From contig JAYKXP010000112.1 in the NCBI GenBank assembly GCA_037176845.1, positions 96,926-160,925 of the forward strand: a DNA stretch of 64,000 bases, read 5' to 3'. The translations under genes and the position numbers were made by a program. The DNA comes from Paramarasmius palmivorus (lineage: Eukaryota > Basidiomycota > Agaricomycetes > Agaricales > Marasmiaceae). Of this stretch, positions 22,449 to 34,638 are shown piece after piece (position 1 is the first letter of the stretch; each line of letters begins with the position of its first letter). The notes beneath the pieces are model-generated. The model did no database searches and was not told the DNA's origin. It saw nothing but the letters and a program-made list of their open reading frames with translations.

Positions 22449-24127
22449 ATGTCCTACGACAAGTTACCTACCTACCACGACAACGAGAAGAAGAAAACTC
22501 GTAGCCCAAGAAGACTTGTTACGCTCGTTCTGCTCACGATCTCAGTTATGTTCGGAATTCGACATCTCAGCTCTTCGTTCAGTTTCCGTCCGGTTCTTGG
22601 GCCGTTCAGGTGTCATCACGGAGTTGCAGGAGGAGGGCTTCCCACTCATTATACCTTGAACTCTGGTGCTAAAATCCCGTCCGTCGCGCTTGGTACGTCC
22701 TTTGGGTTGATGTCGCGTGTTCAGAAAAGCTCATTTTTCCTCTTCAAGGCGTCTGGCAAGCAGGGAAAGGTGAAGTCGGACCTGCTGTCAAGGTGTGAAG
22801 CGGTTTTCATTTCAAATTTTGACCTACCTCATACACTCATCGTCCAGACTGCTCTGAATGCCGGATACAGACACATTGATGGCGCTTGGATTTACCGCGT
22901 ATGTCAGAAGTTTATGTAGCGACAAAATGCGCTCAATATCCACAACAGAATGAAGAGGAGGTTGGACAAGCCCTGAAGGAAAGCGGAGTGCCGAGAGACC
23001 AAGTTTGGCTTACATCCAAGGTGTGCCGTTCGTGCCTCTTCCATTTCCCTGACTGATCAGTATTTTTAGCTGTGGAATTCTTTCCACGCTCCGGAAGATG
23101 TGGAGCCTGCACTAGATGATTCGTTAGCTAAGCTTGGGACTGATTATCTCGACCTATATATCATTCACTGGTACGTCTGACTCGGAGATGCGATCAGCTT
23201 GTAGGATATTGAAGTTAACCTTCGCTCTAGGCCAGTCGCGAAGAAGGATGGAGAACCATATAACAGGGATCTCACTCACAACCCATACCCAACCTGGCAA
23301 GCACTGGAAAAGCTAGTCGAGAAAGGGAAGGTCCGCAACATTGGCGTCAGCAAGTGCGTCTTTGCATATCTCTGGTACATCCAACTTTCTAACACCGCGC
23401 CTGCTTGATTAGCTTCAACATCCAAAGGTGGCCAGTTCATACATCGATGTTGTGGAAGCTCATGCTCACCAGAAATACAAAATCAGAATACAAAATCTCA
23501 CTGCAAACCCTCTGAAGATCAAGCCAGCGGTGAACCAAGTCGAGCTCAACTACTGGATACCCCAACCAGAATTGGTTCAGGTAACATTTTCCGCCAGTTT
23601 CAATCTTGATGATGACCCTCATTTTGTCATCCCCAGTGGTCGATGGAGAGCGGAATCTTACTAGAAGCTTACTCTCCTTTGGGTAGCACAGGAAGGGTAT
23701 CGGATACTCTCAATGTTCCAGTGGTAGGGTTCGACACGTGCCCGTAGTAACGTTCTTCGCTCAACGGCTCATAATAGGTCAAAGAGGTTGCTTCCGAGCT
23801 AGGCATTACTCCTGCACAGGTTATAATTTCCTGGCACGTGCAACGAGGAGTGAGCCAACTTTGTCTTTCTAGCTGCCACTTGTATTCATCTTTTGCGTCA
23901 GACAATCGTCTTACCGAAGAGTGTCACGCCATCCCGAGTGGAAGAGAACATTCAAAGTAAGCATTTTGTGGCGATTCCACGATTGCGGGCCCTGATCATG
24001 TCATCCAGTTACTAAATTGCCAGACGAGCTCTTTGAAAAACTTGAGAAAGCAGCAACTTCTCATAAACCCGAGAGAGGTATCAACCCAAGCAAGAACTGG
24101 GGTCTGGACTTTGATATCTTCGAGTAA
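22449..24127 (+). CDS. Aldo/keto reductase with N-terminal membrane anchor
   Basis: ATG 22449 ([16 protein letters not shown]). A basic stretch precedes a hydrophobic helix ([15 protein letters not shown]), then a luminal Ser/Phe-rich linker. The AKR barrel begins at [16 protein letters not shown]. The catalytic tetrad is present: Asp in YRHIDGAW, Tyr in AWIYRNEEEVG, Lys in VWLTSKLWN, His in DLYIIHWP. The cofactor-binding end reads [15 protein letters not shown]. It would reduce aldehydes or ketones with NADPH. The usual family is soluble and about 320 residues. Here about 60 residues of type-II anchor are added, so it likely sits on the ER or Golgi. At least eight short introns. Substrate unknown. 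Confidence 0.85.
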
Positions 24128-24442
24128 ATTTACCGTCAAAATCTTGATGTTTTCATTTTCAGTCCCAAATACAGAATATGAAGAAGTTTATCGTCACTGG
24201 CCCTTCAATGTCATCCTTTCTCCTGCCGACTCTGAGCCTGTCACTTTGGTGTCAGCCAATCAGAGTTTCCGCCCAGAAGAGGCCCAAACTCGCTCTCAAA
24301 CTCGCTACATTCTAAATCCAATTATTGCCCAGTCTGGGGTAACTTCATCACATCTAACAAACAAGGTTTCGGGTATGCTCAGCGACTAACTAGATACGAT
24401 GAAGTTTCATTCTGATGATCATGATATACGTCTACCTGCGAT

Positions 24443-25029
24443 CTAGAAGTAAGTGATATCCCAATGGCTACCCTCATCCTATATACTAATGAGTATACAT
24501 TCGCGGCAGAGAATCACCTAATGGAACTCACGCAATACAGGTTTCCACTCGCAGCCCGCCATTGCGGGAACCCATCGCCCCGATTTGCGATCTTGGTAAA
24601 AGTGGACTTGATATAGTTATCAAGCTGCGCTGAATGCCTGACGTCGACCTTGTATCCGTTCGCATGAGAGAAGGTCCCGCTTGTGGAATGGCCGACTTCG
24701 GTACCGCCAGTGATGACGAGGGAACTGACGCCAGCAGCCTTCTTCAGGGTAATGACACCGTCAATGGTACCCGAGAGGATACCTTCGTAGGATGTGCAGC
24801 GGGAGTTACTTTTGGTTGTGCAGCCGCCAGAGGAAGAGGCGGTGATGCCCTGGGGTTTGAGGCGAGCCTCTGCTTGAGCTTGTGTAAGAGGTGTACCGCT
24901 TCGTTCCTCAAAGGGTGCGGCGGCGGCCGAGGCAAAGAGGGCAGCAGCGATTGAGACAATCACCGAGAGCTAGAATGACGTCATGAGTATGAGGTTCGAA
25001 TACGATCTGCTTTGGGAGCTGACCTTCAT
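24443..25029 (-). CDS. Small secreted protein with M15 peptidase-like metal motif
   Basis: ATG 25029. A 54-bp intron (24970-25023) after two codons joins MK to LSVIVSIAAALFASAAAA, a signal peptide. A second intron joins GNLYC to DEGSHWDITYF at the TAG (complement 24443-24445). The mature protein is about 140 aa and has SSGGCTTKSNSRCTSYEGI, then SHANGYKVDV (S-H-x2-G-x3-D) and the final H-W-D. The spacing His...Asp...His resembles the zinc ligands of M15 D-Ala-D-Ala peptidases and related lysins, which is a family-level inference. If active, it would be an extracellular peptidase, possibly against bacterial wall peptides. A TATA element lies upstream at 25089-25096. Convergent with the reductase. 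Confidence 0.7.
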
Positions 25030-26050
25030 TTCTGTGTAGGCGGACTCGGAAGGTACTAAACTATGAGAATTACCCCAGAAGTATGGCATATTTATACTCT
25101 TGGTGCTCTGCTGTAAGCTCATAGACTGTTGACAAGTATCAAGGTTCTTTGGCAGCACCGTACAGCACCATGCGGAATCGAGACTCGAACATACAGCATT
25201 TGTGACAGAGAGACGAGCTGAGAGCACATGAAACGAGAATGATCAAGCTCCTTGATGAGGGGCATCAACAAGACTAATGTTAGTGGTGAACATACTTCTG
25301 CTGTTAGTAATTACTTCCAAGCACGTCAATCAACGTCGATGGTCATTCTGCTACACCTTGGCTGATACGTACTGATACGTATGTACTTCAAACCATACAT
25401 GTGCATCGCGCGACACTGTGTGAACAGTAATTTAGGCGCCCAAAACCCATCTTCCTTTACTAGAAGGCGCGGGCGCAGCCCGCTAATACCTTGCGACTCT
25501 CGTATCAGCTAAGGAAACAGTGAAAGTATTTATTCATCTGATAGGCTCTGTCAGACGGTGATGCAATCCAAAGCTGATTAGTTACTTTGGTGAACAGTTG
25601 TCTAACTCTGACACAGAGGCATGGGAAACGTTTCGGAGAGAAGAGTGAAATCTAGAGAATATGCCGTGGTCAGGGGAGGAATCTAGCAAGGAAAGATGAC
25701 TGGTCGAACTTGTACTACCAAATAGACGGGCGGGATCCCATACCGTTTAATAAATGCCTTCAATTTGTCCGTCTTGCACAATATCCCGATCTGCAGTTTG
25801 AGTAGCTCATTGCATGAAACTAAAACGACATATCAAATCTCAACGTTTTATTTTTCCAGCTCAACATACTAATTCAGGGTCTAAGACTCCAGAAGTCATT
25901 CCAGTCAGTCTACTTAGTGAGTCGATGGATTATCCCTCTGAAATTAAGCGGCAATTCCCGGGGGCGGTGTAAGGCTGTTCTGCCTGATGGGCGTCGAATT
26001 GACGGCGCTTATTTTTTCGTCGAGGGATACCTTGCTCCCACGATGTCCGT
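25030..26050. promoter_or_regulatory. Promoter of the M15-like gene and gene-poor flank
   Basis: A TATAAATA box (complement of 25089-25096) is placed about 60 bp upstream of the ATG at 25029. At 25469-25483 a perfect GC hairpin (GCGGGC-GCA-GCCCGC) occurs in otherwise AT-rich DNA. No coding region was seen. Confidence 0.45.
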
Positions 26051-26328
26051 TACTGTACTATTTCATTCGTTTCGGATGGCGTTGTGACCTGTGACCTTCC
26101 ATCCGAAAGTGACCTGTCGGATGGCGGGCCCGCGGTCTGTGACCGCGAAGAAATTTTCGGAAATTAACGCCCAAAATTGCCAAATTTGGGCAAAATTCGG
26201 AATGTTAGCGCTGGTATCTCGCTGGGAGGGCTCGGATGATCCTCCGGTGACCTGTGACCAAACCAAAAATTTCGGATATTTTTGGCCTTGTGACTGTGAC
26301 CATCCGAAATGAATGAAATAGTACAGTA
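26051..26328. mobile_element. MITE-like element with 29-bp terminal inverted repeats
   Basis: The 278-bp segment begins TACTGTACTATTTCATTC at 26051-26079 and ends with its reverse complement at 26300-26328. The 29-bp arms differ at one position. Both ends abut TA, consistent with a TA target duplication of Tc1/mariner-type non-autonomous elements. The interior has subterminal GTGACCTGTGACC repeats and GC-rich palindromes but no coding frame. Non-autonomous, since no transposase was seen in the window. Confidence 0.7.
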
Positions 26329-27991
26329 CTTCCTTAAGTTTAATCCTCTCGAAATCGACTTGGAACATTGTTCTAAGAAGGTGGATCTCCTTGCGTGTTA
26401 CTCATTCAAGTTTTGGGGCGGATAGAAATGGCGGGAAGTAGCTTGTCTGGGATTTTCAAGGTAGGTGTCCTGATATCAGTGTCGTTTCCTCAGGCCCTTA
26501 GTCGTGCTCGTCAAGCTCGAGCCCGTCATAGACCACATACGATAGGCCAATTCTTTCGGACCGAATTATTGCTAGGTATGGATGGTGAAAGATTCGGGCT
26601 GCGTTGATGGAAGTTGGAGTGGGTACGATGTATTGTTTTGTGGGTATCGACAACCTTGCAATCACCTCGCACCTAACAAGAGTCTTTTGCAGAGGATTGA
26701 GATGTCACCCTCACATAGAAATGTGGAAAGCCGCAGACAGTGCCAACACCTATGCCTCTTATATCTGTCAGAGGCTACACACTTTCGCTGCTCCCTTCAA
26801 CGTTGTTACGTCGTGGAGTCCCACAACTTAAACACGACAGGCCGTACCGCCGCCAAGTCTGCCCTTATGAAAGCCTCGAACATGTTACTCCCAAGCACAC
26901 CTCCCACTGGTGGTAGTAATTCAAAAAGTAACAAAGTTACTAGCCAATCGGTTATTCGGTATTACCTGTATTCCGTCAAGGCCCCTCGCCGATACTGGCT
27001 GAAACTCCTGCTCACACCCAATCAAACGTTCCTGGACAAAAAAGACACCCGAAGCTTTTGGATACGTGTTTTTGCTCAAAAAGTCCCCATTATCAGCCAA
27101 TCGGATTCGTGCCGAAGGGTTTCTCAAGGACAAAAACCCATCGGAAAACGTCGGCTGTCTTTTTCAGCGGGAGACGCTGTGTCGGGATAGATTTTTCTCT
27201 ATTAGGGACTGAGAGTGGGCTTTCCAGCGCCCTGCACGGTGCGTGTGCCTACTAAATACTGTCTTAGCATCGTCGTGACTCTTTTACAGAATTTTACAGT
27301 GGTTCGTTCCACTAGAGATCCGCTTTCGTGACACATCAAGAGGAGACAGGTGTGTATCCGGTAGAATCCTTTGCTTCCGACTCTTGGCTTAGACTATTGA
27401 TCCTCTGAAAGTAAAAAAAATCTTCGCATCAGACCATACAATTTGCATGCAATACTGATGCTCGTTTCAACGGTGCACCGATGATCGATGTTTACATAAT
27501 TTCGTACCACAGGCTGAGGAACATAGGAGTGAGGACGGTAATGGTGTTACGGTCCTTGGGTTTACCTCAGAACGGTGCGAGCATTGTGCGAGCTCATCGC
27601 TCTTATGACCTCCTCGGATAACCAATGCCTAACAACCGGTTGCGTCTCAGGTACTACCCCGGATTACCCCAGCTTTGCGGGGGAAGGTTCTTGAGGGTAC
27701 TTGGCCCCGAGATGGCATTTGACCAATGAAGGAGGCCTTCCACGTTCTGACATTTTCATGCGCCAAAGCATACATGTCATTGGCCCGCTAGATTGTCAAG
27801 ATTCAATGTCTGTTTGCATCATTATTCCCCGAAGTGCCGCTGTTCCTTGTGATGTACGCAACCCGTGACAGCCTTTTTCGTTTCGATCTCCTGGGAAACA
27901 CGCGTCGCCTAAGTATTAACAATGTCGCAGGACTATATATGCGTCATGTTTTGGTATTTGAGTTTTCGGGCTCTTTCCCTTGGACCAAGGC
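26329..27991. promoter_or_regulatory. Gene-poor region and carboxylesterase promoter
   Basis: About 1.66 kb. Open frames around 26400-27200 look disordered and are not recognised. Near the right end are promoter-like elements: GCGGGG at 27677-27682 (matches the fungal CreA/Mig1 consensus SYGGRG), a CCAAT at about 27722 and TATATAT at 27934-27940, 50-60 bp before the esterase ATG. Glucose repression is therefore plausible but unproven. Confidence 0.4.
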
Positions 27992-30469
27992 ATGTACTCT
28001 GCCATCTGGGCTGCCCTCCTCTCTGTGGGCCTCGCGGTTGCTGCACCTCTTGCCGCTCCGACGGTACAGTTGGACTCAGCTACAGTGACTGGTTCCACTT
28101 CACTACGCGTCTCAAAGTTCCTCGGTATCCCATTTGCTCAACCCCCGTAGGTCTCCACGTTCACTATGACTTGAGAGCGTTGATTTTGACCCAGATGCTC
28201 AGGACTGGTAATCGCCGCTTCCGGCTCCCCGAACCTATCCCGGCCTACGAGACGTCATTCAGCGCATTGTCTATGGGACCTGCATGCCCTCAGCAAGCAA
28301 TTGAGCTTCCTATTCTGCAAGGGCTACCCGCGGATGCTGTTAACTTTATCGTGAACACCATTTTTAACGCCGCGTTTCCGGACGACGAGGATTGTAAGTT
28401 TTCGTGTTGTTGTCGCCACATAACCGGGGGTCTGACGGATGGATTTCTAGGCTTGACTATCAACGTGTGGAAGCCTGCTACTGCCACCCTCGATTCCAAG
28501 CTCCCTGTCGTTGCTGTACGTGAAGTGGATTCCTATTAGTACATCACGTTGACCTGACCTATTCATTCATAAGTGGATATTCGGCGGTAAGTGTTGCTCA
28601 TCCACATGGCTGGGTATACGCGTTTAGACTTTCGTTTGCTCCTTGCAGGTGGCTTCGAGATAGGTTCTCCTCAGATGTATGTGATCATTGCTCCTTCCCG
28701 CCCTTCCATGAACGCTAAATGATTGTTCGACAGGTATGATGGGGCAGGCGTTGTCGAACGTTCTATTCAACTTGGAGAACCTGTCATTTACGTTTCCATG
28801 AACTATCGTGTCACTGGTATGTCTTTGTTGCGCACAATCTGTGATAGATATCAACGTCATTCAATAGGTTTCGGCTTCTTGGCCAGTAAAGAAGTCAAAG
28901 AAGCGGGCGTCGGCAACCTCGGCCTCCAAGACCGTTAGTCCACATCCTGTGCTCATTTCCGTTCAATAACTAATTTTTATCTTACTATAGAACGTCAGGC
29001 ACTCAGATGGGTTCAGAAGTACATCGGTGCTTTCGGCGGAGATCCCAGTAAAGTCACAATGTAAGCTATGGTCAATCACTCGCTTCTCTCGGACACCGTT
29101 AACGCAACTCTTCTCAGTTGGGGAGAATCCGCTGGGGCCATATCCGTCTCTCTCCAAATGCTAGCGAATGGGGGCGATACAGAAGGCTTATTCCGTGCCG
29201 GCTTCATGCAATCAGGATCCCCGGTACGGCTCGGTAACGAAGCTCTCCTGTTAAGTGACTGAAGTTTAACTCGAACAGATCCCCGTAGGCGACATCGCGA
29301 ACGGCCAGAAATGTACGTCTCGGTGACATATCTGCTAGTGCCGGTGTCTAACATATGGCCCGAATAGACTACGATGCCATCGTGACGGAAACGGGCTGTT
29401 CAGGATCTGCTGATACTTTGCAATGCTTGCGTGAAGTTCCGTACCAGAAACTCAAAGCCGCCATCAACAATTCACCTGGGATCTTTGCCTACCAGGTATT
29501 GATATATTTGCAAAGCATCGTTTTCGCGGCTCTGATCCTAGATTCCTTTGTGACATAGTCTCTGAACCTAGCTTGGTTACCTCGCGCGGATGGTACTTTC
29601 CTTACTGATAATCCTCAGAGGCTTGTTCAACAAGGAAAGGTTGCCAAGATACCCATTGTTAGTGGTACGTGTCGTTACGCTGTAGTTTATTGTTCTACAC
29701 TAACTGTTGTTGACAGGTGACTGCGACGACGAGGGTACCCTCTTCTCACTCTCAACTCTCAACGTAACGTAGGTTCCCAGTCAGTTGCTCTTCGAACATT
29801 GTTTTAATGATCTTCATGAATGACAGTACGGAAGCCCAAGTCAAGAACTATGTGAAGACGGAGTTTATCAGCACCGTCTCGGATGCCGATCTTGATAGGC
29901 TCTTGAAGCTCTACCCCCAAGACATTACCCAAGGATCCCCGTACAACACCGGTATCCTAAACGCTATATCGCCTCAGTTCAAGCGTTTTGCGTCTTTCCA
30001 GGGTGATGCAGTGTTCCAGGCACCCCGTCGGTTCTTCTTGGAGAACCTCAGCGGGAAGCAGCCATTATGGTCGTTCTGTGAGTTGCATACCTTACCTTGT
30101 AATGTCCCAAGAAGCTCATCACCTAAATATGTTCTAGTGAGTAAACGCCTCAAGGCTTTACCAATCTTGGGATCTGTGAGTAGCCGTTCTCGTTTGCCCT
30201 GTACGAGTTTAATCGTATCGCCACAGGTCCATGCATCTGACATTCTGAACGTCTACGGTGGAGGTGAAATGGCGGACTATCTTATCCGTTTTGCCGCAAC
30301 GTTGAATCCCAACGGAAACACCGGCATCAACTGGCCCCAATACACCAAGGAGTCTCCGACCATGCTTCAATTCCAGGATGGTTTGGTCCCCTTGACGCTC
30401 ACTCAGGACACGTTCAGGAAGGAAGCTATACAAGCTACGACTGAAGTTTTGTTGGCTAATCCGGTCTAG
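27992..30469 (+). CDS. Secreted type-B carboxylesterase/lipase
   Basis: ATG 27992 begins a signal peptide (MYSAIWAALLSVGLAVAAPL). Alpha/beta-hydrolase blocks in order: SKFLGIPFAQPPTGNRRFR, DEDCLTINVWKP, the oxyanion loop WIFGGGFEIGS, LGLQDQRQALRWVQKYI and GAFGGDPSKVT. The nucleophile elbow is GESAGAIS, the acidic residue lies in GDCDDEGTLFS and the His in VHASDI, so the Ser-Glu/Asp-His triad is complete. The family (Candida rugosa lipase-like, COesterase) hydrolyses lipid or sterol esters outside the cell. At least ten short introns. The chain is close to the usual 540-560 residues. The C-terminus ends TTEVLLANPV. Convergent with the RPAP3 gene. Confidence 0.93.
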
Positions 30470-30666
30470 CATTGCCATGACCTGCTTTTCGCTTTGCCCT
30501 TCATTTTCAACGCCTTTCGTTCAACAACGCCCCTTTTCATGCCCTTTGGATGCTTTGTTGGTATACCCAAGTAGGATGAACTGTACGAAGATAACTTTGT
30601 AACATTCGCTTGAATTATTGTTACTGTATTGTAAGGGCAATTGACAGGAAATACATTTCATTTATA

Positions 30667-32030
30667 TCAGTACTTGAGCACGGACCGCCATAGATCCGTG
30701 AGAACGGCATCGTCAAGTTTCTGCAAGACACTTTTGACGACGTCCTTTTCTGTCCCAGAGAGGAACAGTGCAATAGTCGAAATCCTTGGAACATGAAGGA
30801 GTCCTTCCATACTCCGACCGATGAAGTCTCTCGCATCTGGATCCAGATCCGTACTCAGAACGTCAAGGAAGGTTTGAACGATTGATATCAACAGTGAAGG
30901 CTCTAATGAAGTCTTGAAAAGCGAAGGGTAAGTCGACGGGTCGACATTCTGCGAAAAAGTTAGTCTATCGCGAACTACCACACTTTAAGAACATACCTGT
31001 ATCAGCTGAAAACGCTCGGCAGAGGATGATGCAGATCCCCAGGCCCGTGAGAGTTCGAATAGATTGGCAACAGGTCTAGCGTTGTCACGGGTCGAGGAAG
31101 TAGCAGAGGGCGAAGCCGGACTATCATCCTTCCCTTTCGTGCCAAAGAGCGTGTTTTTGCCCGATGCACGGAAGATACCACCGCCGACCCGTACAGCTGG
31201 TTTTGTTTCTTCTCGTGCACGTTTAGCCTCCTGGAAGGTTTTTGGGGGCGCGGGGGAAGCCGACGGTATGGGTGCACTCGGAGATTCAGATGGAGGCGTT
31301 GGGGTTGGGGTTGATTGTGATTGCTGAACCTGTGGAGAGGTGGCCTCCCGGGATACAGGCGGTGTCCCTTGTGGCGAGTCGATTATCTGTATTGGAACGC
31401 GTCTTCTACGTGGGTCAGGAGGGCCAGACATTCCTGTAGTGGACTATGCAACGTCAGATGGGTAAATCAAAGAAAATCACAAAGTGTATGCACCTTTGAA
31501 GCCTTTTTCTGAGCTAAAAGCTGAATCTTTTCCAGCTCGTCCTTCACAGCTTGATTGTTTGGTTCCATCTTGGCAGCGGCCTCAAAATCTACAGTTTCTT
31601 CAATTAAGAGCCATGGCGATACGGCCGAGATCCTCACCTGCTTTTGCTTCGTCGAGCTTTCCCATTCCGAACCTTGCCTGTCCTCTCCTGAATATCGCTT
31701 TCACATTGGATGGGCTCAATGATAACACGGTCGTGCAGTCTCTTTCAGCATCTTCGTTCCTAGAGATGTCATGAGCCTTCCCTCCTAACTAAGGCTATGC
31801 CTGAGTAGAACGTACTTGCCTAGCTTCAGGTATGCGGCCGCGCGATTAAGAGGGAATGTAGGGTCTTTTCTGTCCTCGATGATCGCAGCACTGTAGTGCC
31901 CGATTGCTGTGGGATAATCCCCTACTTTGAAGGCAGCATTTCCCTGTTGAGATATTAAGCATTTACTTGGGTATATCTAGTATATACACACCTGTTCCTT
32001 GGCTTTTTGGGCCTTTTCTGAGGGAGCCAT
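30667..32030 (-). CDS. RPAP3-like TPR co-chaperone (R2TP complex)
   Basis: ATG 32030 (MAPSEKAQKAKEQ). Three TPR units form the N-terminal third: GNAAFKVGDYPTAIGHYSAA, NRAAAYLKLGK and NVKAIFRRGQARFGMGKLDE. These bind the EEVD tails of Hsp90/Hsp70. A Pro/Ser/Thr-rich linker follows. The C-terminal RPAP3_C domain begins GGGIFRASGKNTLF and continues NLFELSRAWGSASSSAERF ... LLISIVQTFLDVL ... LLHVPRISTIALFLSGTEK. This domain contacts Pih1/RUVBL2. The complex assembles RNA polymerase II, snoRNPs and PIKKs. Several introns. Intact. It shares a divergent upstream region with the arabinanase gene. Confidence 0.9.
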
Positions 32031-32454
32031 GCTGGAGTCAATAGGGTAGTGAAAAAACAGAGGGCGTTGGATCGTGGGAACCTTCTCGAAACCGGGTAAC
32101 GGGCCGCCTTCGCGCTTAGCCCATGACCATGACAACCATGTCCGTCCACCGCCAATTCACCGTTCACAATGTAAATCCCTCTCTCTCTTTCGATGAACGC
32201 AATGAGGCATGTTATTTACCATTTTTCTCTATATTCCTACGGACCGGATGAAGCTCACAAGATCATCCCTCAGCGGGTCATTTGTTCCATCTTCCATAGC
32301 CACAACTCGCAAGTTGCGTCAAACCATATGGAACGTTACATGAACATGCTAAAACAATGCTTAATTCTCGGGAACGAAACGGGAAAAGGTTTTCCAGGCA
32401 ATGAAAGGCTATAAAACCTTTGGAGCACCTGGAGTTGTATCACGAAAAGTCTCC
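32031..32454. promoter_or_regulatory. Divergent promoter between RPAP3 and arabinanase
   Basis: About 420 bp. On the plus side a TATAAAA box at 32410-32416 lies 39 bp upstream of the arabinanase ATG, which argues against starting translation at the earlier in-frame ATG at 32401. No TATA was seen on the RPAP3 side. Confidence 0.55.
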
Positions 32455-34024
32455 ATGCATCTTTTATCGTTGGCATCTGGGCTCATTCTGGCTGCAGTCG
32501 CTCGTGCGGCTGTGGGCCCAGGAAAGGTCACAGGAGACACTGCTGTTCATGATCCTACGATGTGTAAGGACAAGAATGGAAAGTATTGGGTATTCGGTGA
32601 GTGTTGTTTCGAAGGGATGTTGATCGTCGCTAATTCCTGTGACTAGCAACCGGAAAGGGCATTCCTATTCGTTCCTCAACTGATCGTGTCGACTTCAAGT
32701 TGGAGGGAGCTGTCTGGCCAAACGGTGCATCTTGGACTGATCAATTTACTGGAGTATCAAATGGGTATGTTGAATTGCATACATCTACTTCCGTAGCCTC
32801 GTCCTTACTTCAACCTTGTGTAGAGATCTTTGGGCACCCGACTGCTATTACTCTGGAGGGACATTCCATGTACGGACGCTGCGTTCTACATTGTGTAGGT
32901 TTGTTGACAAATATCAACCAATTGTAGCTATTCTACGCTGCTTCGACTTTTGGGTCTCAGAACGTTTGTGTCATACCTTTATGCTTTCCTCCGCGAACTC
33001 ATCCGGCTATAGTCCGGAATCTTCTATGCCAAGTCGACCACTGGTTTACCCGGTATGCCAAATGTCACGCAAAGTAAAGAGCTTACTCACCTTGTCAAAT
33101 AATAGGAAGCTTCAGTAATGAAGGCCTCGTGCTATCCACTTCTAGTAGCAATAATTACAATGTGAGCCGATTCCTTTCGTTCCTTGCGTAATTTTACAAC
33201 TGACCTAGCTACCGCCCAGGCCATTGATCCTAACCTACTCGTCGGTCAGTGTATTGTCTTTTACCCCGTAATCGACTCGCTCAAAAAGCTCTAGTTGGCA
33301 ACACCTGGTATCTCTCCCTTGGTAGCTTCTGGACCGGTATCAAGAGTGTAACGTAAGTTTTGCCACAGTTAGTACCTATTTCTCTTCGCCAACAGTACAT
33401 CCTATTCAGCTTGAACCCATCGACCGGAAAGCCAACTAGTAGCAGCATAACTTCTCTCGCTCAGCGTACTGCCGCCGGTGGTGCTGTCGAGGCTAGCGCC
33501 GTGTTCAAAAATGGAAGCTACTATTATTTGTTCACTTCTTGGGATAAGTGCTGCAGTGGAACGAGTAGCACATACAACATTCGAGTTGGGAGGTCGACGA
33601 AGTATGGCTTCTTATATGACTACGAGGGTTGAGCGCTGATTGTGTGCAGCCCTAATGGTGGATTCGTTGATCAGGCTGGTGTTGCCTTGACCTCGGGCGG
33701 AGGAACCCTGGTTCTTAGTACACACGACAATATTGTCGGTCCCGGTGGTCAGGATCTCATGGACGATGGCGACGGTCCGATTCTTATTTATCGTGAGTGT
33801 GATGCTTACTTTGCGTGGTACCAATTCTAAGCTTGGTTTTCACACGCAGATTACTACACCTCCTCCGGAAGCTTCGTGCGTGGTTTCTCTCTATTTCACG
33901 GTTGTCATACTTATCCTGACACAGCTTGGAATCAATCGTCTGGATTTCTCAAGCGGATGGCCTGTGAGTTCTACCGATTGAATCACCAAGCACTCGACTG
34001 ATGCATGTACAGGTGGTCGTCTAA
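32455..34024 (+). CDS. Endo-alpha-1,5-L-arabinanase-like GH43 enzyme, secreted
   Basis: ATG 32455 starts a signal peptide (MHLLSLASGLILAAVARA). GH43 five-bladed propeller blocks follow: AVHDPTMCKDKNGKYWVF (catalytic base Asp in HDP), WAPDCYYSGGTFHLFYA (pKa-tuning Asp), AIDPNLLVVGNTWYLSLGSF, EASAVFKNGSYYYLF (acid Glu in VEAS), WDKCCSGTSSTYNIRVGRS, and DGPILIYHYY. The last intron joins GWP to VVV and a TAA at 34022-34024. The enzyme cleaves arabinan side chains of pectin outside the cell. About seven short introns. All three catalytic acids are present. No carbohydrate-binding module was found downstream. Confidence 0.9.
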
Positions 34025-34638
34025 GCGGTTTGGATATCCGGAGCATTGTCTTTCTATACCAGATGCTGATGTGTATCGATTGGCAAGCTGCGAATGGAAA
34101 GGAATTCTATTTTCAATGCGGTGTGCCAGGAACCTGCATATGCACGTGCGAATTCAAGTGAGAGTCGTGGCATGTCGTGTCGCATCCTCGCAGACCTTTC
34201 TTTGATATTCTACTGAATTTTCTCGGGACGGCTAGACATTTGGGATCCCGTTAATTTTCCTGTGTTCAGGAGCCTTGTGAGCATCGTCCAATCGCTCACT
34301 GACAAGTAGCTTTGACGTTTCTCTCGTTTTTGGATACTAGGCCCGTCTGTTCAGCTGAATACTGCCTTTCTTTTAGTGCCTTCTCTGACTGACATCTCTG
34401 ACTGTTCTTTTAATGCTTCATGCTCCATGAAATATAATTTTACTAGTCAAAATATTCCTGCTTTCTTCACAGCGTTGATGTCGTTTTATCTCGGTGATAA
34501 TGCCGTGCCTGTTATCCCAAAGAGGCAACTGCCAAATGACGCCTGAGAGCCCTGACACTCTATTTATTGCTACCACCACTCTTTCCCTCAGGTGCGACCT
34601 CGAGAGGCGTATTCATCCCGGAGGCATCCATTTGGCCC
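34025..34638. other. Intergenic spacer
   Basis: About 600 bp between the arabinanase stop and the SUN-domain gene. It presumably contains the arabinanase 3' UTR and the SUN promoter. No clear elements were seen. Confidence 0.35.

Noticed and set aside
26395..27240. Possible gene between the MITE and the esterase
   Set aside because: Three overlapping frames look equally plausible, none has a domain, and splice joins do not give a continuous product.
34013..34205. Cysteine-containing extension of the arabinanase as a CBM1 module
   Set aside because: The Cys spacing and aromatic residues do not match CBM1, and a good final intron leads to a TAA at 34022-34024.
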